A stretch of DNA of 64,000 nt from Vibrio crassostreae 9ZC13 (lineage in GTDB: Bacteria; Pseudomonadota; Gammaproteobacteria; Enterobacterales; Vibrionaceae): positions 918,903 through 982,902 of the forward strand of contig NZ_AJYZ02000041.1 in NCBI RefSeq assembly GCF_000272045.2, read 5' to 3'. Positions 45,363 through 53,088 of this stretch are shown here, piece by piece. Under the pieces are notes generated by a model. That model was not told where the DNA came from and searched no databases. It saw nothing but the letters and a program-made list of their open reading frames with translations. The position numbers and the translations under genes were made by a program. How positions within the stretch are numbered: position 1 is the stretch's first letter; the number at the start of each line of letters is the position of its first letter.

Positions 45363-46139
45363 CTAAGGCGTTATTTGTCCGCCATTAACATCTAGGATTT
45401 GACCTGTGATGTAACCGCTGCAAGCGTGCGATGCAAAGAAAGCAAATGAAGGAGCAACTTCATCAATATTGCCAAAGCGTCCCATTGGAATGTTGTTAGC
45501 AATGGTCGCTTTCAAATCGTCGCTTTTACCATCGTGAAATGCGGTATCGATAGTGCCTGGTGAAACAATGTTGAAACGGATATTGTCTTGTGCGAACTCT
45601 TTCACCCAATTACGGTGAATGTCGTGTAACCAAGCTTTAGATGCGGCATAGATGCCAGCACCAACACCACCGCCTTCGCGAGCGGCAATAGATCCTGTGC
45701 TAATCACACAAGATGTTTGCCCGGACTCAGCAGCAGAGGCGCGTAAGTGCGGGATAGAGAACTTAGTTGTCATCAGTGCAGAGCGAACATTAAGGTTCAT
45801 TACGCGCTCATAAAACTCATCATCGATATTTTCTAGATTGGCGCGACCACCAAGGCCACCGGCGTTGTTAATCAACACGTCCATGCCACCAAAATGATCA
45901 GTAAACTCTTTGACTAACCTTTCGCACTCTAATGTGTCCATTAGGTTTGCAGGGAAAAAGGCAACATCGCCACCCAGTGCGGTAAGTTCAGATAGAACGT
46001 CATCGACTTTTGGGCTAGAAGCACGACTATTGATGCCGATTTTTGCGCCGTATTTTGCAAAGACACGTGCGGTAGCTAAACCCATACCAGCAGTAGAGCC
46101 CGTAATTAGAATGCGTTTGCCTTTTAAATCGTTAAACAT
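45363..46139 (-). CDS. SDR-family oxidoreductase, possible second uronate reductase
   Basis: A 258-residue classical short-chain dehydrogenase. TGSTAGMG (residues ~13-20) is the cofactor site and NNAG (~91) the structural motif. The catalytic S...YAASK has Y (~165) and K (~169). DVNGGQ is at the C-terminus. Some alginate degraders, such as Sphingomonas A1, use SDR enzymes instead of the DehR family to reduce DEH to KDG, so this could be a second DEH reductase. It could also oxidise KDG or another sugar acid. It is divergent from regulator 2 across 342 bp. Confidence 0.85.
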   Translation of the reverse strand: MFNDLKGKRILITGSTAGMGLATARVFAKYGAKIGINSRASSPKVDDVLSELTALGGDVAFFPANLMDTLECERLVKEFTDHFGGMDVLINNAGGLGGRANLENIDDEFYERVMNLNVRSALMTTKFSIPHLRASAAESGQTSCVISTGSIAAREGGGVGAGIYAASKAWLHDIHRNWVKEFAQDNIRFNIVSPGTIDTAFHDGKSDDLKATIANNIPMGRFGNIDEVAPSFAFFASHACSGYITGQILDVNGGQITP

Positions 46140-46176
46140 AAGAGCGGCCTATATTGTAGATTATTTACACCAATAA

Positions 46177-46187
46177 ATCATACAATA
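46177..46187. promoter_or_regulatory. Degenerate operator before SDR gene
   Basis: ATCATACAATA is identical to the element at the dehR promoter (29512-29522). Both precede candidate DEH reductase genes. Confidence 0.4.
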
Positions 46188-46449
46188 ACACTTGCCATAT
46201 TCAAGGGTGTTCATCTAAAAACGGGTTATTACCGACATAAATAGTGAGAGTAAGGGTGGTTTTGTGAGTTCACGCATACATTGAAATTGTAAATGAGAAC
46301 TATTTGTATGAATTAATGGGTTGAATTGGTTTTATAAACCTAAAGATGAGCAGGTTTGTGAAATATTGCTCCAGCCTTTATTGGTAGTGACCTCACGTTA
46401 TTCTGATGCTGTGTTGGTGAAGATATAAATCAGTGCTATAGTCCGGGTT

Positions 46450-46460
46450 AAATAATACAT
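46450..46460. promoter_or_regulatory. Degenerate operator before regulator 2
   Basis: AAATAATACAT, identical to the element before regulator 1 (23442-23452), 22-32 bp before the start codon. Confidence 0.4.
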
Positions 46461-46481
46461 ATCTAATAAGTAAGTAGACAC

Positions 46482-47201
46482 ATGGCTGGCTCTTTCAATT
46501 CGATTTCAGGCTCTAAGCGAAGCCTTCATGTGCAAGTTGCACGTGAAATCGCACGTGGTATTTTGTCGGGCAATTTGCCTCAAGGCTCTATCATTCCTGG
46601 TGAAATGGCTCTGTGTGAGCAATTTGGAATTAGTAGGACTGCATTAAGAGAAGCGGTTAAGCTTCTTACTTCAAAAGGCCTACTAGAATCTCGACCAAAG
46701 ATCGGTACTCGCGTTGTTGACCGTGCGTTCTGGAACTTTTTAGACCCGCAATTGATCGAATGGATGGATGGTTTGGCAGATACAGACCAATTCTGTCATC
46801 AGTTTTTGGGCTTACGTCGCGCGATTGAACCAGAAGCATGTGCATTGGCTGCTCAGTTCGCGAGCGCTGAACAACGCATTGAACTGTCGGGCATTTTCCA
46901 ACAGATGGTAGAAATATCAGGTGCTGAAGAGTTTAACCAAGACAGTTGGCTAGATATTGATATGAAATTCCATAGCCTCATCTTCAATGCAACAGGTAAT
47001 GACTTTTACCTTCCATTTGGCAATATCTTAACGACAATGTTTGTTAACTTTATTTCTCATTCTTCAGAAGAGGGAAGTACGTGTATTAATGAACACCGTC
47101 AAATTTATGAAGCAATCATGGCGGGTAACAGTGATAAAGCACGCCAAGCTTCTGCAAGTCATCTATTAGATACTAACCACAGATTGCCAGTAGCAAGCTA
47201 G
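46482..47201 (+). CDS. FadR-subfamily GntR transcriptional regulator 2 (paralogue of regulator 1)
   Basis: A 239-residue protein about 85% identical by eye to the regulator at 23481-24200. The stretch from about residue 5 to 81 (winged helix, including SRTALREAVKLL and PKIGTRVVDRA) differs at only one position. Most changes are in residues 125-150 and the C-terminal tail of the FCD domain. Both should recognise the same DNA but may respond differently to ligand or heterodimerise. It is divergent from the SDR gene, and its promoter element is also duplicated. Confidence 0.93.
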   Translation: MAGSFNSISGSKRSLHVQVAREIARGILSGNLPQGSIIPGEMALCEQFGISRTALREAVKLLTSKGLLESRPKIGTRVVDRAFWNFLDPQLIEWMDGLADTDQFCHQFLGLRRAIEPEACALAAQFASAEQRIELSGIFQQMVEISGAEEFNQDSWLDIDMKFHSLIFNATGNDFYLPFGNILTTMFVNFISHSSEEGSTCINEHRQIYEAIMAGNSDKARQASASHLLDTNHRLPVAS

Positions 47202-47318
47202 CTTAGTGTTTTGGGTGAGGTTTCAACTCTAAGGTCTTAGCCGTTTCTATCGAGCGTTGCTCTGGATACCTAGTGGAGTCAACCTAAAATTGCTGTTACT
47301 ACAGACAGTTATCTATTG

Positions 47319-47345
47319 AAAGCACGTTTAATACGTGCTTTTTTT
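47319..47345 (+). terminator. Terminator after regulator 2
   Basis: AAAGCACGT/ACGTGCTTT stem, 5-nt loop, then a T-run. Confidence 0.9.
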
Positions 47346-47477
47346 ACATCCAAAATTGATGAAAACTTGACCGATGTCCAATATTTAGTCTTATGTGCGT
47401 TGTTTTGCTAAAACCGCTAGTAACCAGCATTGTTAGTTATATAATAATACTAATCAAATTAATGCGAGTGTGATTAT

Positions 47478-49340
47478 ATGCCTCAGTCTCTATTGCCAAA
47501 TATTCTTCAGTTCATCGGTCAGATAGACCCTTTCGATAAGATCCCTAAAGAAGCGCTTCGTGACCTCGCTTTTAATGTTCAGATTACCTATCTAGCCAAA
47601 GGGGATGTCGTCGATCTATGCGAGTCAGGAAAAGAAAAGTCGCTCTATATCATTCGAACAGGATCTATGGAGCAAAGAAAATCGGACGGTGTGCTTCGTG
47701 CCCGTCTAGGCAGTGAAGATTTGTTTGGCTTTACGTTCTTAGATTCTGAAGTCAACGACGAAAAAGGCTATAGAGCTGTCGCAATCGAAAACACCTTACT
47801 TTATGTGATTCCACACTCGGCACTTCAAACGCTTTTCAAAGCCTTTCCAAGTTGCGCAGAACACTTTGCTTCACAGGCGCAGGTTCGCTTGAAGTCGGCA
47901 CTGGATGTGGTCTGGTCGAATAAAGAGAAAGGCCTGTTCATTCGTAAAGTTGAGGAAGTGGCAAGCGGGCAGGTGGCAATTGTTAAGTCTGAGCAAACCA
48001 TCCAGTCGGTTGCGGTTGAAATGCTTCATCAACGCTCACCGTGTGCCGTGATCTATGAAGGTGAAACCATTGTTGGTTTGATCACCGACCGAGACATGAC
48101 TAAGCGAGTGATTGCCCACGGCGTGAGTACTGATAGCCTGATCTCAGAGGTAATGACGCACTCTCCACTTACTGTAAAACCGGATGATCTGGTGCTGCAT
48201 GCGGCCTCTATCATGATGCAATTTAATATCCGTAACTTGCCCGTTGTGAAAGAGAATAAGGTCGTTGGTCTTCTTACTACGTCTCATTTGGTTCAAAACC
48301 ACCGTGTTCAAGCGATATTCTTGATCGAGAAAATCAAATACGCGGGCAGCGTGAAAACCATGTCTTCGTTCACCTCAGAGCGACAAGCTATTTTTGAAGC
48401 GCTGGTGGAAGGTAAAGTGGCGCCTGAAACCGTCGGCAAGGTAATGACCATGATTATGGACGCCTACACCCGTCGATTGATTCAAATAGCGATTGATAAG
48501 TTAGGCCCACCACCGTGTGATTTCTCTTGGATCGTAGCCGGATCGCACGCACGTAATGAAGTGCACATGTTGTCGGACCAAGACAGCGCGATTGTTCTTG
48601 CTGACGATGCAACTGACAGTGACCGTATTTATTTCAAGCATTTAGCGATGATGGTAACAAATGGATTGGCAAGTTGTGACTATCCGTTATGCCCAGGAAA
48701 ATTCATGGCTGCGACGCCAAAGTGGTGTCAGCCACTGGGTGTTTGGAAGCACTACTACAAGAAGTGGGTAGCAAACCCTGAATATGAGCGTCTACTCAAT
48801 ATCAGTGTTTTCCTTGAAATTCGCACTATTTACGGCAACAGTGAATTTGAGGGCATTCTTCGTGATGAGTTGCACTCCAATATTCGCAATAATCGAGAAT
48901 TTTTGAGCACGTTGGTGAAAGATGCGGTGAACACTAATCCACCATTGGGCATTTTTAACAGCTTGGTGTTAGAGAAGTCGGGAGAGAACAAGAAAACGCT
49001 CAATGTGAAGAAATACGCGATTAACCTGATTATCGATCTCGCACGTATATACGGGCTAGCCGTTGAATGTGATTTGTCTGCAACCGACGAGCGTTTTGCA
49101 GCTGCGAACGAGAAAGGTATGCTCAGTGATGACGCGTTCAAGAACATTCTGGGTGCGTATCAGTTCATTTTATCTTTCCGATTTGGTCATCAACTTGAAG
49201 CTTTGAAGAATGGGGAGGTACCAGACAACAACATCAACCCTGATAGCTTTGGTAGCTTTGAACGTAAGCACTTGAAAGATGCCTTTAGGATCATAGCTGA
49301 TCTCCAAGAGGCGGCGAAGATTCGTTTTGGAGCGCGCTAA
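47478..49340 (+). CDS. cNMP-binding/CBS/DUF294 nucleotidyltransferase-like protein
   Basis: A 620-residue cytoplasmic protein. It has a cyclic-nucleotide-binding-like domain (~15-140), two CBS domains (~165-285; ITDRDMTKRV and NIRNLPVV), a DUF294 nucleotidyltransferase-like domain (~340-470; GSHARNEVHMLSDQDSAIV) and the DUF294 C-terminal domain (~490-610). The GS...DQD motif resembles GlnD-type nucleotidyltransferases, suggesting nucleotidylation of a partner controlled by nucleotide binding. It overlaps the following exonuclease gene by one base (TAATG), so the two are co-translated. This pair occurs elsewhere in Vibrio, commonly linked to acetate metabolism as I recall, and is probably not part of alginate catabolism. 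Confidence 0.88.
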   Translation: MPQSLLPNILQFIGQIDPFDKIPKEALRDLAFNVQITYLAKGDVVDLCESGKEKSLYIIRTGSMEQRKSDGVLRARLGSEDLFGFTFLDSEVNDEKGYRAVAIENTLLYVIPHSALQTLFKAFPSCAEHFASQAQVRLKSALDVVWSNKEKGLFIRKVEEVASGQVAIVKSEQTIQSVAVEMLHQRSPCAVIYEGETIVGLITDRDMTKRVIAHGVSTDSLISEVMTHSPLTVKPDDLVLHAASIMMQFNIRNLPVVKENKVVGLLTTSHLVQNHRVQAIFLIEKIKYAGSVKTMSSFTSERQAIFEALVEGKVAPETVGKVMTMIMDAYTRRLIQIAIDKLGPPPCDFSWIVAGSHARNEVHMLSDQDSAIVLADDATDSDRIYFKHLAMMVTNGLASCDYPLCPGKFMAATPKWCQPLGVWKHYYKKWVANPEYERLLNISVFLEIRTIYGNSEFEGILRDELHSNIRNNREFLSTLVKDAVNTNPPLGIFNSLVLEKSGENKKTLNVKKYAINLIIDLARIYGLAVECDLSATDERFAAANEKGMLSDDAFKNILGAYQFILSFRFGHQLEALKNGEVPDNNINPDSFGSFERKHLKDAFRIIADLQEAAKIRFGAR

Positions 49341-50056
49341 TGAGAGCATTGTTAAATTATTTTCATCCGCTTGAGCGAGTCAAGCGCAAGCGAAAGCAAT
49401 ACCTAAATACGGTTAAACTGCCTGAAGCATTACACGATCTTGTTGAACAGCCGTGTCCAGAGATGGCGGATTTGGCTAAAGATAGTGAGTATATTGTGTT
49501 AGATCTTGAAACGACGGGCTTAGACAGTGAACAAGATCTGATTTTATCGATGGGGTGGGTTGATGTGGTTAAGGGGCGAATTGATTTGGCATCTGCCAAA
49601 CACATCTATCTTAACAACGACTCTCAGATCAACGCAGAAACCGCGGTTATTAATCACATTACGCCGCAAATGTTGGAAGAGGGCGCGTCAATTCATGATG
49701 CCATGCTGACCTTTTTTGAAGCCGCAAAAGGTAAAATCATTGTTGCGCACGCTTGTGTTGTAGAAGAGAAGTTCATTAGTCAATATCTACTTCGATGTTA
49801 CGGATTGAGAACGGTGCCTTTGCTTTGGTTAGATACATTGTGTATTGAAAAATCTATGGAGAAAGCGATCAGTAATCATGAAGAGGTAGATTTAACTTTG
49901 GCAGGCACACGTGAAAGGTATGGTCTTCCTGAGTATAACAGCCACAATGCGTTAGCTGATGCAGTTTCGACAGCGGAATTGTTTTTGGCTCAGCAGAAGC
50001 GAGTTGTGCCTAACGATAATGTGACCGTTGCCTTTCTCTATCGGATTAGTCACTAG
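49340..50056 (+). CDS. DEDDh-family 3'-5' exonuclease (DnaQ-like)
   Basis: A 238-residue protein with an exonuclease fold from about residue 48. Motif I is VLDLETTGLD (Asp-x-Glu), motif II lies around VAHACVVEEKF, and motif III is SHNALADAVSTAEL (His and Asp of the DEDDh set). The N-terminal 45 residues are basic. Its ATG overlaps the upstream stop codon, so it is translationally coupled to the DUF294 protein. The substrate is unknown; similar proteins are annotated as DNA polymerase III epsilon-like. Confidence 0.88.
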   Translation: MRALLNYFHPLERVKRKRKQYLNTVKLPEALHDLVEQPCPEMADLAKDSEYIVLDLETTGLDSEQDLILSMGWVDVVKGRIDLASAKHIYLNNDSQINAETAVINHITPQMLEEGASIHDAMLTFFEAAKGKIIVAHACVVEEKFISQYLLRCYGLRTVPLLWLDTLCIEKSMEKAISNHEEVDLTLAGTRERYGLPEYNSHNALADAVSTAELFLAQQKRVVPNDNVTVAFLYRISH

Positions 50057-50106
50057 GAAAAAGAGCTGCAAGTGCGCGGCTCTTATTTTACTGATTTTAA
50101 AGGAAA

Positions 50107-50132
50107 AAAAGCCAGCGATTAAGCTGGCTTTT
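50107..50132. terminator. Bidirectional terminator between exonuclease and porin 2
   Basis: AAAAGCCAGC/GCTGGCTTTT with a 6-nt loop between two convergent genes; both strands have T-runs. Confidence 0.9.
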
Positions 50133-50190
50133 GTTTAGGTCTTAGAAAATTAGGACAGTAATTATCTTAGATTATTCATGTAGCTATCGA

Positions 50191-50916
50191 TTAGAAGCTG
50201 TAAGTTAGACCAACACGGCTACGCAGTTCACGAGTCGCTTTAGTTGATGAAGTGCTCACATCACCAAACTCTACATATGGTGCCCATTGACCCATAATAT
50301 GGCGAATGCTTGCGTTCAACTCGTAGTTGGTATCGTCGTTGTCGTAGATGTCATAGCCATCAGCTTTGTAGTAGTTACCTTCTAGGCCAAAGCGCCAGTT
50401 GTCCATTGAGTAGTTAACGTTTGCCGTTAGACGGTGACGGCGTTGGTTTTCAATATTTTTCTCAACACCGACAATGTCACCATTATCGTCGACCTGGTAC
50501 TCAGTTGTGCTAGTGTTCTGTCTCATATCGTAACGGTAACGAGCACTTAGGCTTAGGCCATCAACGCTATCCACTTTGTATGTTGCACGAACTTGAGGCT
50601 TGTATGTAACGCCAGATTCACGACCTTCAATTGGCATACCGTAAGTCATTGTCCAGTTATCGTTTAGTACATGACGGTAGTTTAGACCAAGCTCCCAACC
50701 ATTGTTCTTCAAATCTTCCATGAATTTACCGTCTTCTCCCTTGAATTTCGCTTCGATATCTACAAGGAAGTTGCCAATGCTATCGCCAAGTTTTACACGA
50801 GTAGCGTGTTGTTCTGTATGACTCTTGTATTCGTGTCTCATATCGAAAGACGCAGCAGATACAGAGCCAGCAGCGAGTACAGATGCCACAGCAATCACGA
50901 TTTTAGTTTTATTCAT
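50191..50916 (-). CDS. kdgN: KdgM-family outer-membrane oligouronate porin 2
   Basis: A 241-residue protein with a Sec signal peptide (cleavage after about residue 22, GSVSA-AS) and a predicted 12-strand barrel pattern ending in TYSF. FDMRHEYKSHTEQHATRVKLGDS near the start and the YRHVLNDNWTMTYGMP and YRYDMRQ blocks match the porin at 40255-41115. The charge pattern, with many arginines in inward-facing strands, fits acidic oligosaccharides. The KdgN symbol follows the two-porin set of V. splendidus and is provisional. Its promoter carries the same AAATAATACAA element as the PL7 gene at 41654. Confidence 0.88.
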   Translation of the reverse strand: MNKTKIVIAVASVLAAGSVSAASFDMRHEYKSHTEQHATRVKLGDSIGNFLVDIEAKFKGEDGKFMEDLKNNGWELGLNYRHVLNDNWTMTYGMPIEGRESGVTYKPQVRATYKVDSVDGLSLSARYRYDMRQNTSTTEYQVDDNGDIVGVEKNIENQRRHRLTANVNYSMDNWRFGLEGNYYKADGYDIYDNDDTNYELNASIRHIMGQWAPYVEFGDVSTSSTKATRELRSRVGLTYSF

Positions 50917-51042
50917 GGTATTAATTCCATATTTATAGGTTGAGTATTGGCCATAATTACAAGCCCAATAGAGTAGTTCGTGTCTTCAATGCATTTTGTT
51001 TTTGAAATTATTTCTTGGTTATTTCAAATTTGTTTTGCATTT

Positions 51043-51053
51043 AAATAATACAA
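51043..51053. promoter_or_regulatory. Operator half-site before porin 2
   Basis: AAATAATACAA followed by ATATAC, about 130 bp before the start codon; identical to 41391-41401. Confidence 0.4.
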
Positions 51054-51439
51054 ATATACTAACGATTTGAAGGCGCATGATCTGTGAATTGGATCGTGTT
51101 GTGAGGACAAAACCACTATTTACAAAGGGTTACAAAGTTAGTTTGTATTGGTAAGTTTATGATTTTTAGTGTTTTGTTTGGCTGTTGATAATGGTTTTGA
51201 AGAGTTTTGTTCATCAATAAATGTGCGCTACAGCAAAAAATTGAACCTTTAGATATCATTTTTATTTGTAATACATTATTATTTACTAACTTTCTGTAGC
51301 AACACATAACTTTGCTGTGTTGATTGCATGAACAGACGGTGTGAAGCCGAATAAGTAAGAGTGGTCTTGAAGCTAAATGGATTAAATCCACCGCTTTAAG
51401 AACATGAGACATTTACTTGAGGTGATTTAAAGCTCAATC

Positions 51440-51707
51440 AGAGAAGGTTTGAAATGTAGTAGGCAAGGTAGTGACATAGCCTGCTATATAAGTATGAACT
51501 TGATAGGAATGAACTGGGTTCGAATCGTTACCCGTTGTTCTCATCAGCGACAAAGAAGAAATCGTTGAAGTGCTTGCGAAAGCATTTTGATTATTGCTCC
51601 CAACTATTCTAATTATAACTTCTGCTTTCATCTAGAAAGGTAGGAGATGGTAGTCGAAGATCTACCCTTGCGCTCATGTTGATACAGGCAACATGAGCGT
51701 TTTTTTA
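51440..51707 (+). ncRNA. Possible small RNA or gene remnant ending at a strong terminator
   Basis: A strong terminator on the plus strand (51671-51707) follows 1 kb without a plus-strand gene. A short plus frame (about 51510-51588, ending ..ISDKEEIVEVLAKAF) reads like a protein fragment but has no start codon. The transcript is therefore either a small RNA or the leftover of a lost gene. The 5' end given is a guess. Confidence 0.25.
51671..51707 (+). terminator. Strong orphan terminator
   Basis: A perfect 11-bp stem CGCTCATGTTG/CAACATGAGCG with a 7-nt loop is followed by at least seven T. Confidence 0.9.
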
Positions 51708-51967
51708 TTTGAAATTTGAGTAGAGAGTCGTGTGCGGCTCAATAAGCGTGTAAACCGCGGCTTAAGAATAGGCTTTGAGGTTGATGACAACACGCTCAAG
51801 TGAGTCTGTTACAGCATCAAAGCCACGAACATTCACGCTTAATCACATGAATGTTCGTTTCCCTTCTCTTCTCTTCTCTTGTCTCTTAGTTGCAGACGTG
51901 TAGCTGCAAACTTTAACAGCAGGCGTTTAGTTATATCAAAGAGCTCCGTGAGAGCTGTTCTTGAGGC

Positions 51968-52579
51968 TTAGCTTTCTGTAGGCATCCACACCTGTTTAGA
52001 GGTGACTTTGTGATCTTTAAAGGTCAGTTCTTCAACTTTGTCACCGTTAGTATTCCAGCGAGTAAGTTTTCCGTTCGCGACTTCACCTTCATCAAACTTC
52101 GCTTGGCTGGCCTTATTACCGTTCGGGTAGTAGTCCGTTACCAATCCATCTTTTTGTCCGTCGCTGTATTCAGCTGTCAAGCTTTGTTCCCCATTGGGAT
52201 ACCAGCGAGAGGCGGTGCCTGATAGTTCATTGTCTTTATAATTGAGTTCTGCTTTTTTCTGTCCGTTTGGATACCAGGTTTCAGCTTTGCCTTGCAGTTC
52301 ACCTTTTACGTAATTCACTTTAGAAGCGACTTGGCCATTCGGATACCAGTTAGTTTCTAGCCCAAGTTCTAAGCCATCGGCAAACTGAGCTTGGGTCGCG
52401 ACTTGGCCGTTATCGAACTTCTCTTCAAATTGACCAGAGAAAGGTTTTGAATGGTTTACTTGGTAAGCCACGCCTTTACGCATCTGTAAGTAGTCAACAG
52501 CATCTTCACGCGGTGTTGCTGCATAGCTCATAGAAGATACCGTACTAAGAGCAATTAAGATTGGAACGTATTTCTTCAT
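51968..52579 (-). CDS. Secreted YwqK/MORN-like repeat protein
   Basis: A 203-residue protein with a Sec signal peptide (cleavage after residue ~20, SMSYA-AT). It then carries at least five repeats of about 23 residues of the type WYPNGQ-x6-Y-x2-G-x-L-x-G, as in MORN/YwqK proteins. Such repeats form an extended beta sheet. YwqK itself is annotated as an antitoxin, but a secreted copy alone need not be. No toxin gene is adjacent. AAAGGTGTC precedes the ATG. A perfect FadR-type operator lies 155-165 bp upstream, so it may belong to the alginate regulon; its role is unknown. Confidence 0.8.
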   Translation of the reverse strand: MKKYVPILIALSTVSSMSYAATPREDAVDYLQMRKGVAYQVNHSKPFSGQFEEKFDNGQVATQAQFADGLELGLETNWYPNGQVASKVNYVKGELQGKAETWYPNGQKKAELNYKDNELSGTASRWYPNGEQSLTAEYSDGQKDGLVTDYYPNGNKASQAKFDEGEVANGKLTRWNTNGDKVEELTFKDHKVTSKQVWMPTES

Positions 52580-52733
52580 AATGACACCTTTTTATTGGAC
52601 GGGGAAAGTGTAACGGGTGTGTTAAAAGCATTTCACTTCCGTGTATCCCTGTCAGTATCTAATAGTGGTTTTCAAGTTTTCATTATTGGCTGCCTAATAT
52701 AGGGAACTTTTAAAAGCAAATTATCGATCTTAT

Positions 52734-52744
52734 TTGTACTACAA
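52734..52744. promoter_or_regulatory. FadR-type operator (perfect), upstream of YwqK-like gene
   Basis: TTGTACTACAA, flanked by ATTTG/AAATAT. It is 155 bp from the YwqK-like start and 345 bp from symporter 3. Confidence 0.65.
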
Positions 52745-53017
52745 ATATATTGGTTTAATTCATTTTTATAAATTATATCTAACGATATTTTTGCTGCTCT
52801 TCTTTAAGCTTTGATCGTCAAGAATAATAGTTTTTAACGATGAATCTTCGATTTTTAGAGACTTTGTTCATGTTTTTCGGGGTTTTGGTCGAAATTTAGT
52901 GCGGATAACTGCACTGACTTGAGGAATTGCGCTCCTAGGTGGTGCAACTTTGAACTCGATCACTTGTATGATTAATTGAGTGTCAGACTGTAAGATCATT
53001 GTCACGCATTTGGATTA

Positions 53018-53028
53018 TTGTAGTACAA
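53018..53028. promoter_or_regulatory. FadR-type operator (perfect), symporter 3 promoter
   Basis: TTGTAGTACAA lies 61-71 bp before the start, with a TATAGT -10 box 29 bp downstream of its first base (53047-53052). The layout is the same as at 24855, including the preceding TTTGGATTA. Confidence 0.75.
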
Positions 53029-53088
53029 ATATACTTGCCGTTTATTTATAGTGACCTCAACAAAAAAACATAAATAAAAGGTCTAACG

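Larger units (their letters stand above)
46140..46481. other. Divergent promoter region between SDR and regulator 2
   Basis: A 342-bp AT-rich region with operator-like elements at each end (46177 and 46450) and no open frame of interest. Confidence 0.6.
50917..51967. other. 1,051-bp intergenic region with a plus-strand terminator
   Basis: Apart from the porin promoter at its left, it holds a strong plus-strand terminator (51671-51707) with no gene before it. The minus frames at 51116-51412 and 51434-51631 have no ribosome binding site and low-quality composition; I do not call them. Confidence 0.55.
52580..53088. other. Divergent promoter region with two perfect operators
   Basis: Perfect palindromes at 52734 and 53018 lie 284 bp apart between the YwqK-like gene and symporter 3. 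No open frame is convincing. Confidence 0.65.

Noticed and set aside
51500..51560. tRNA-like T-loop (GGTTCGAATC)
   Set aside because: The flanking bases cannot pair as a T-arm and no acceptor or anticodon stem is present.
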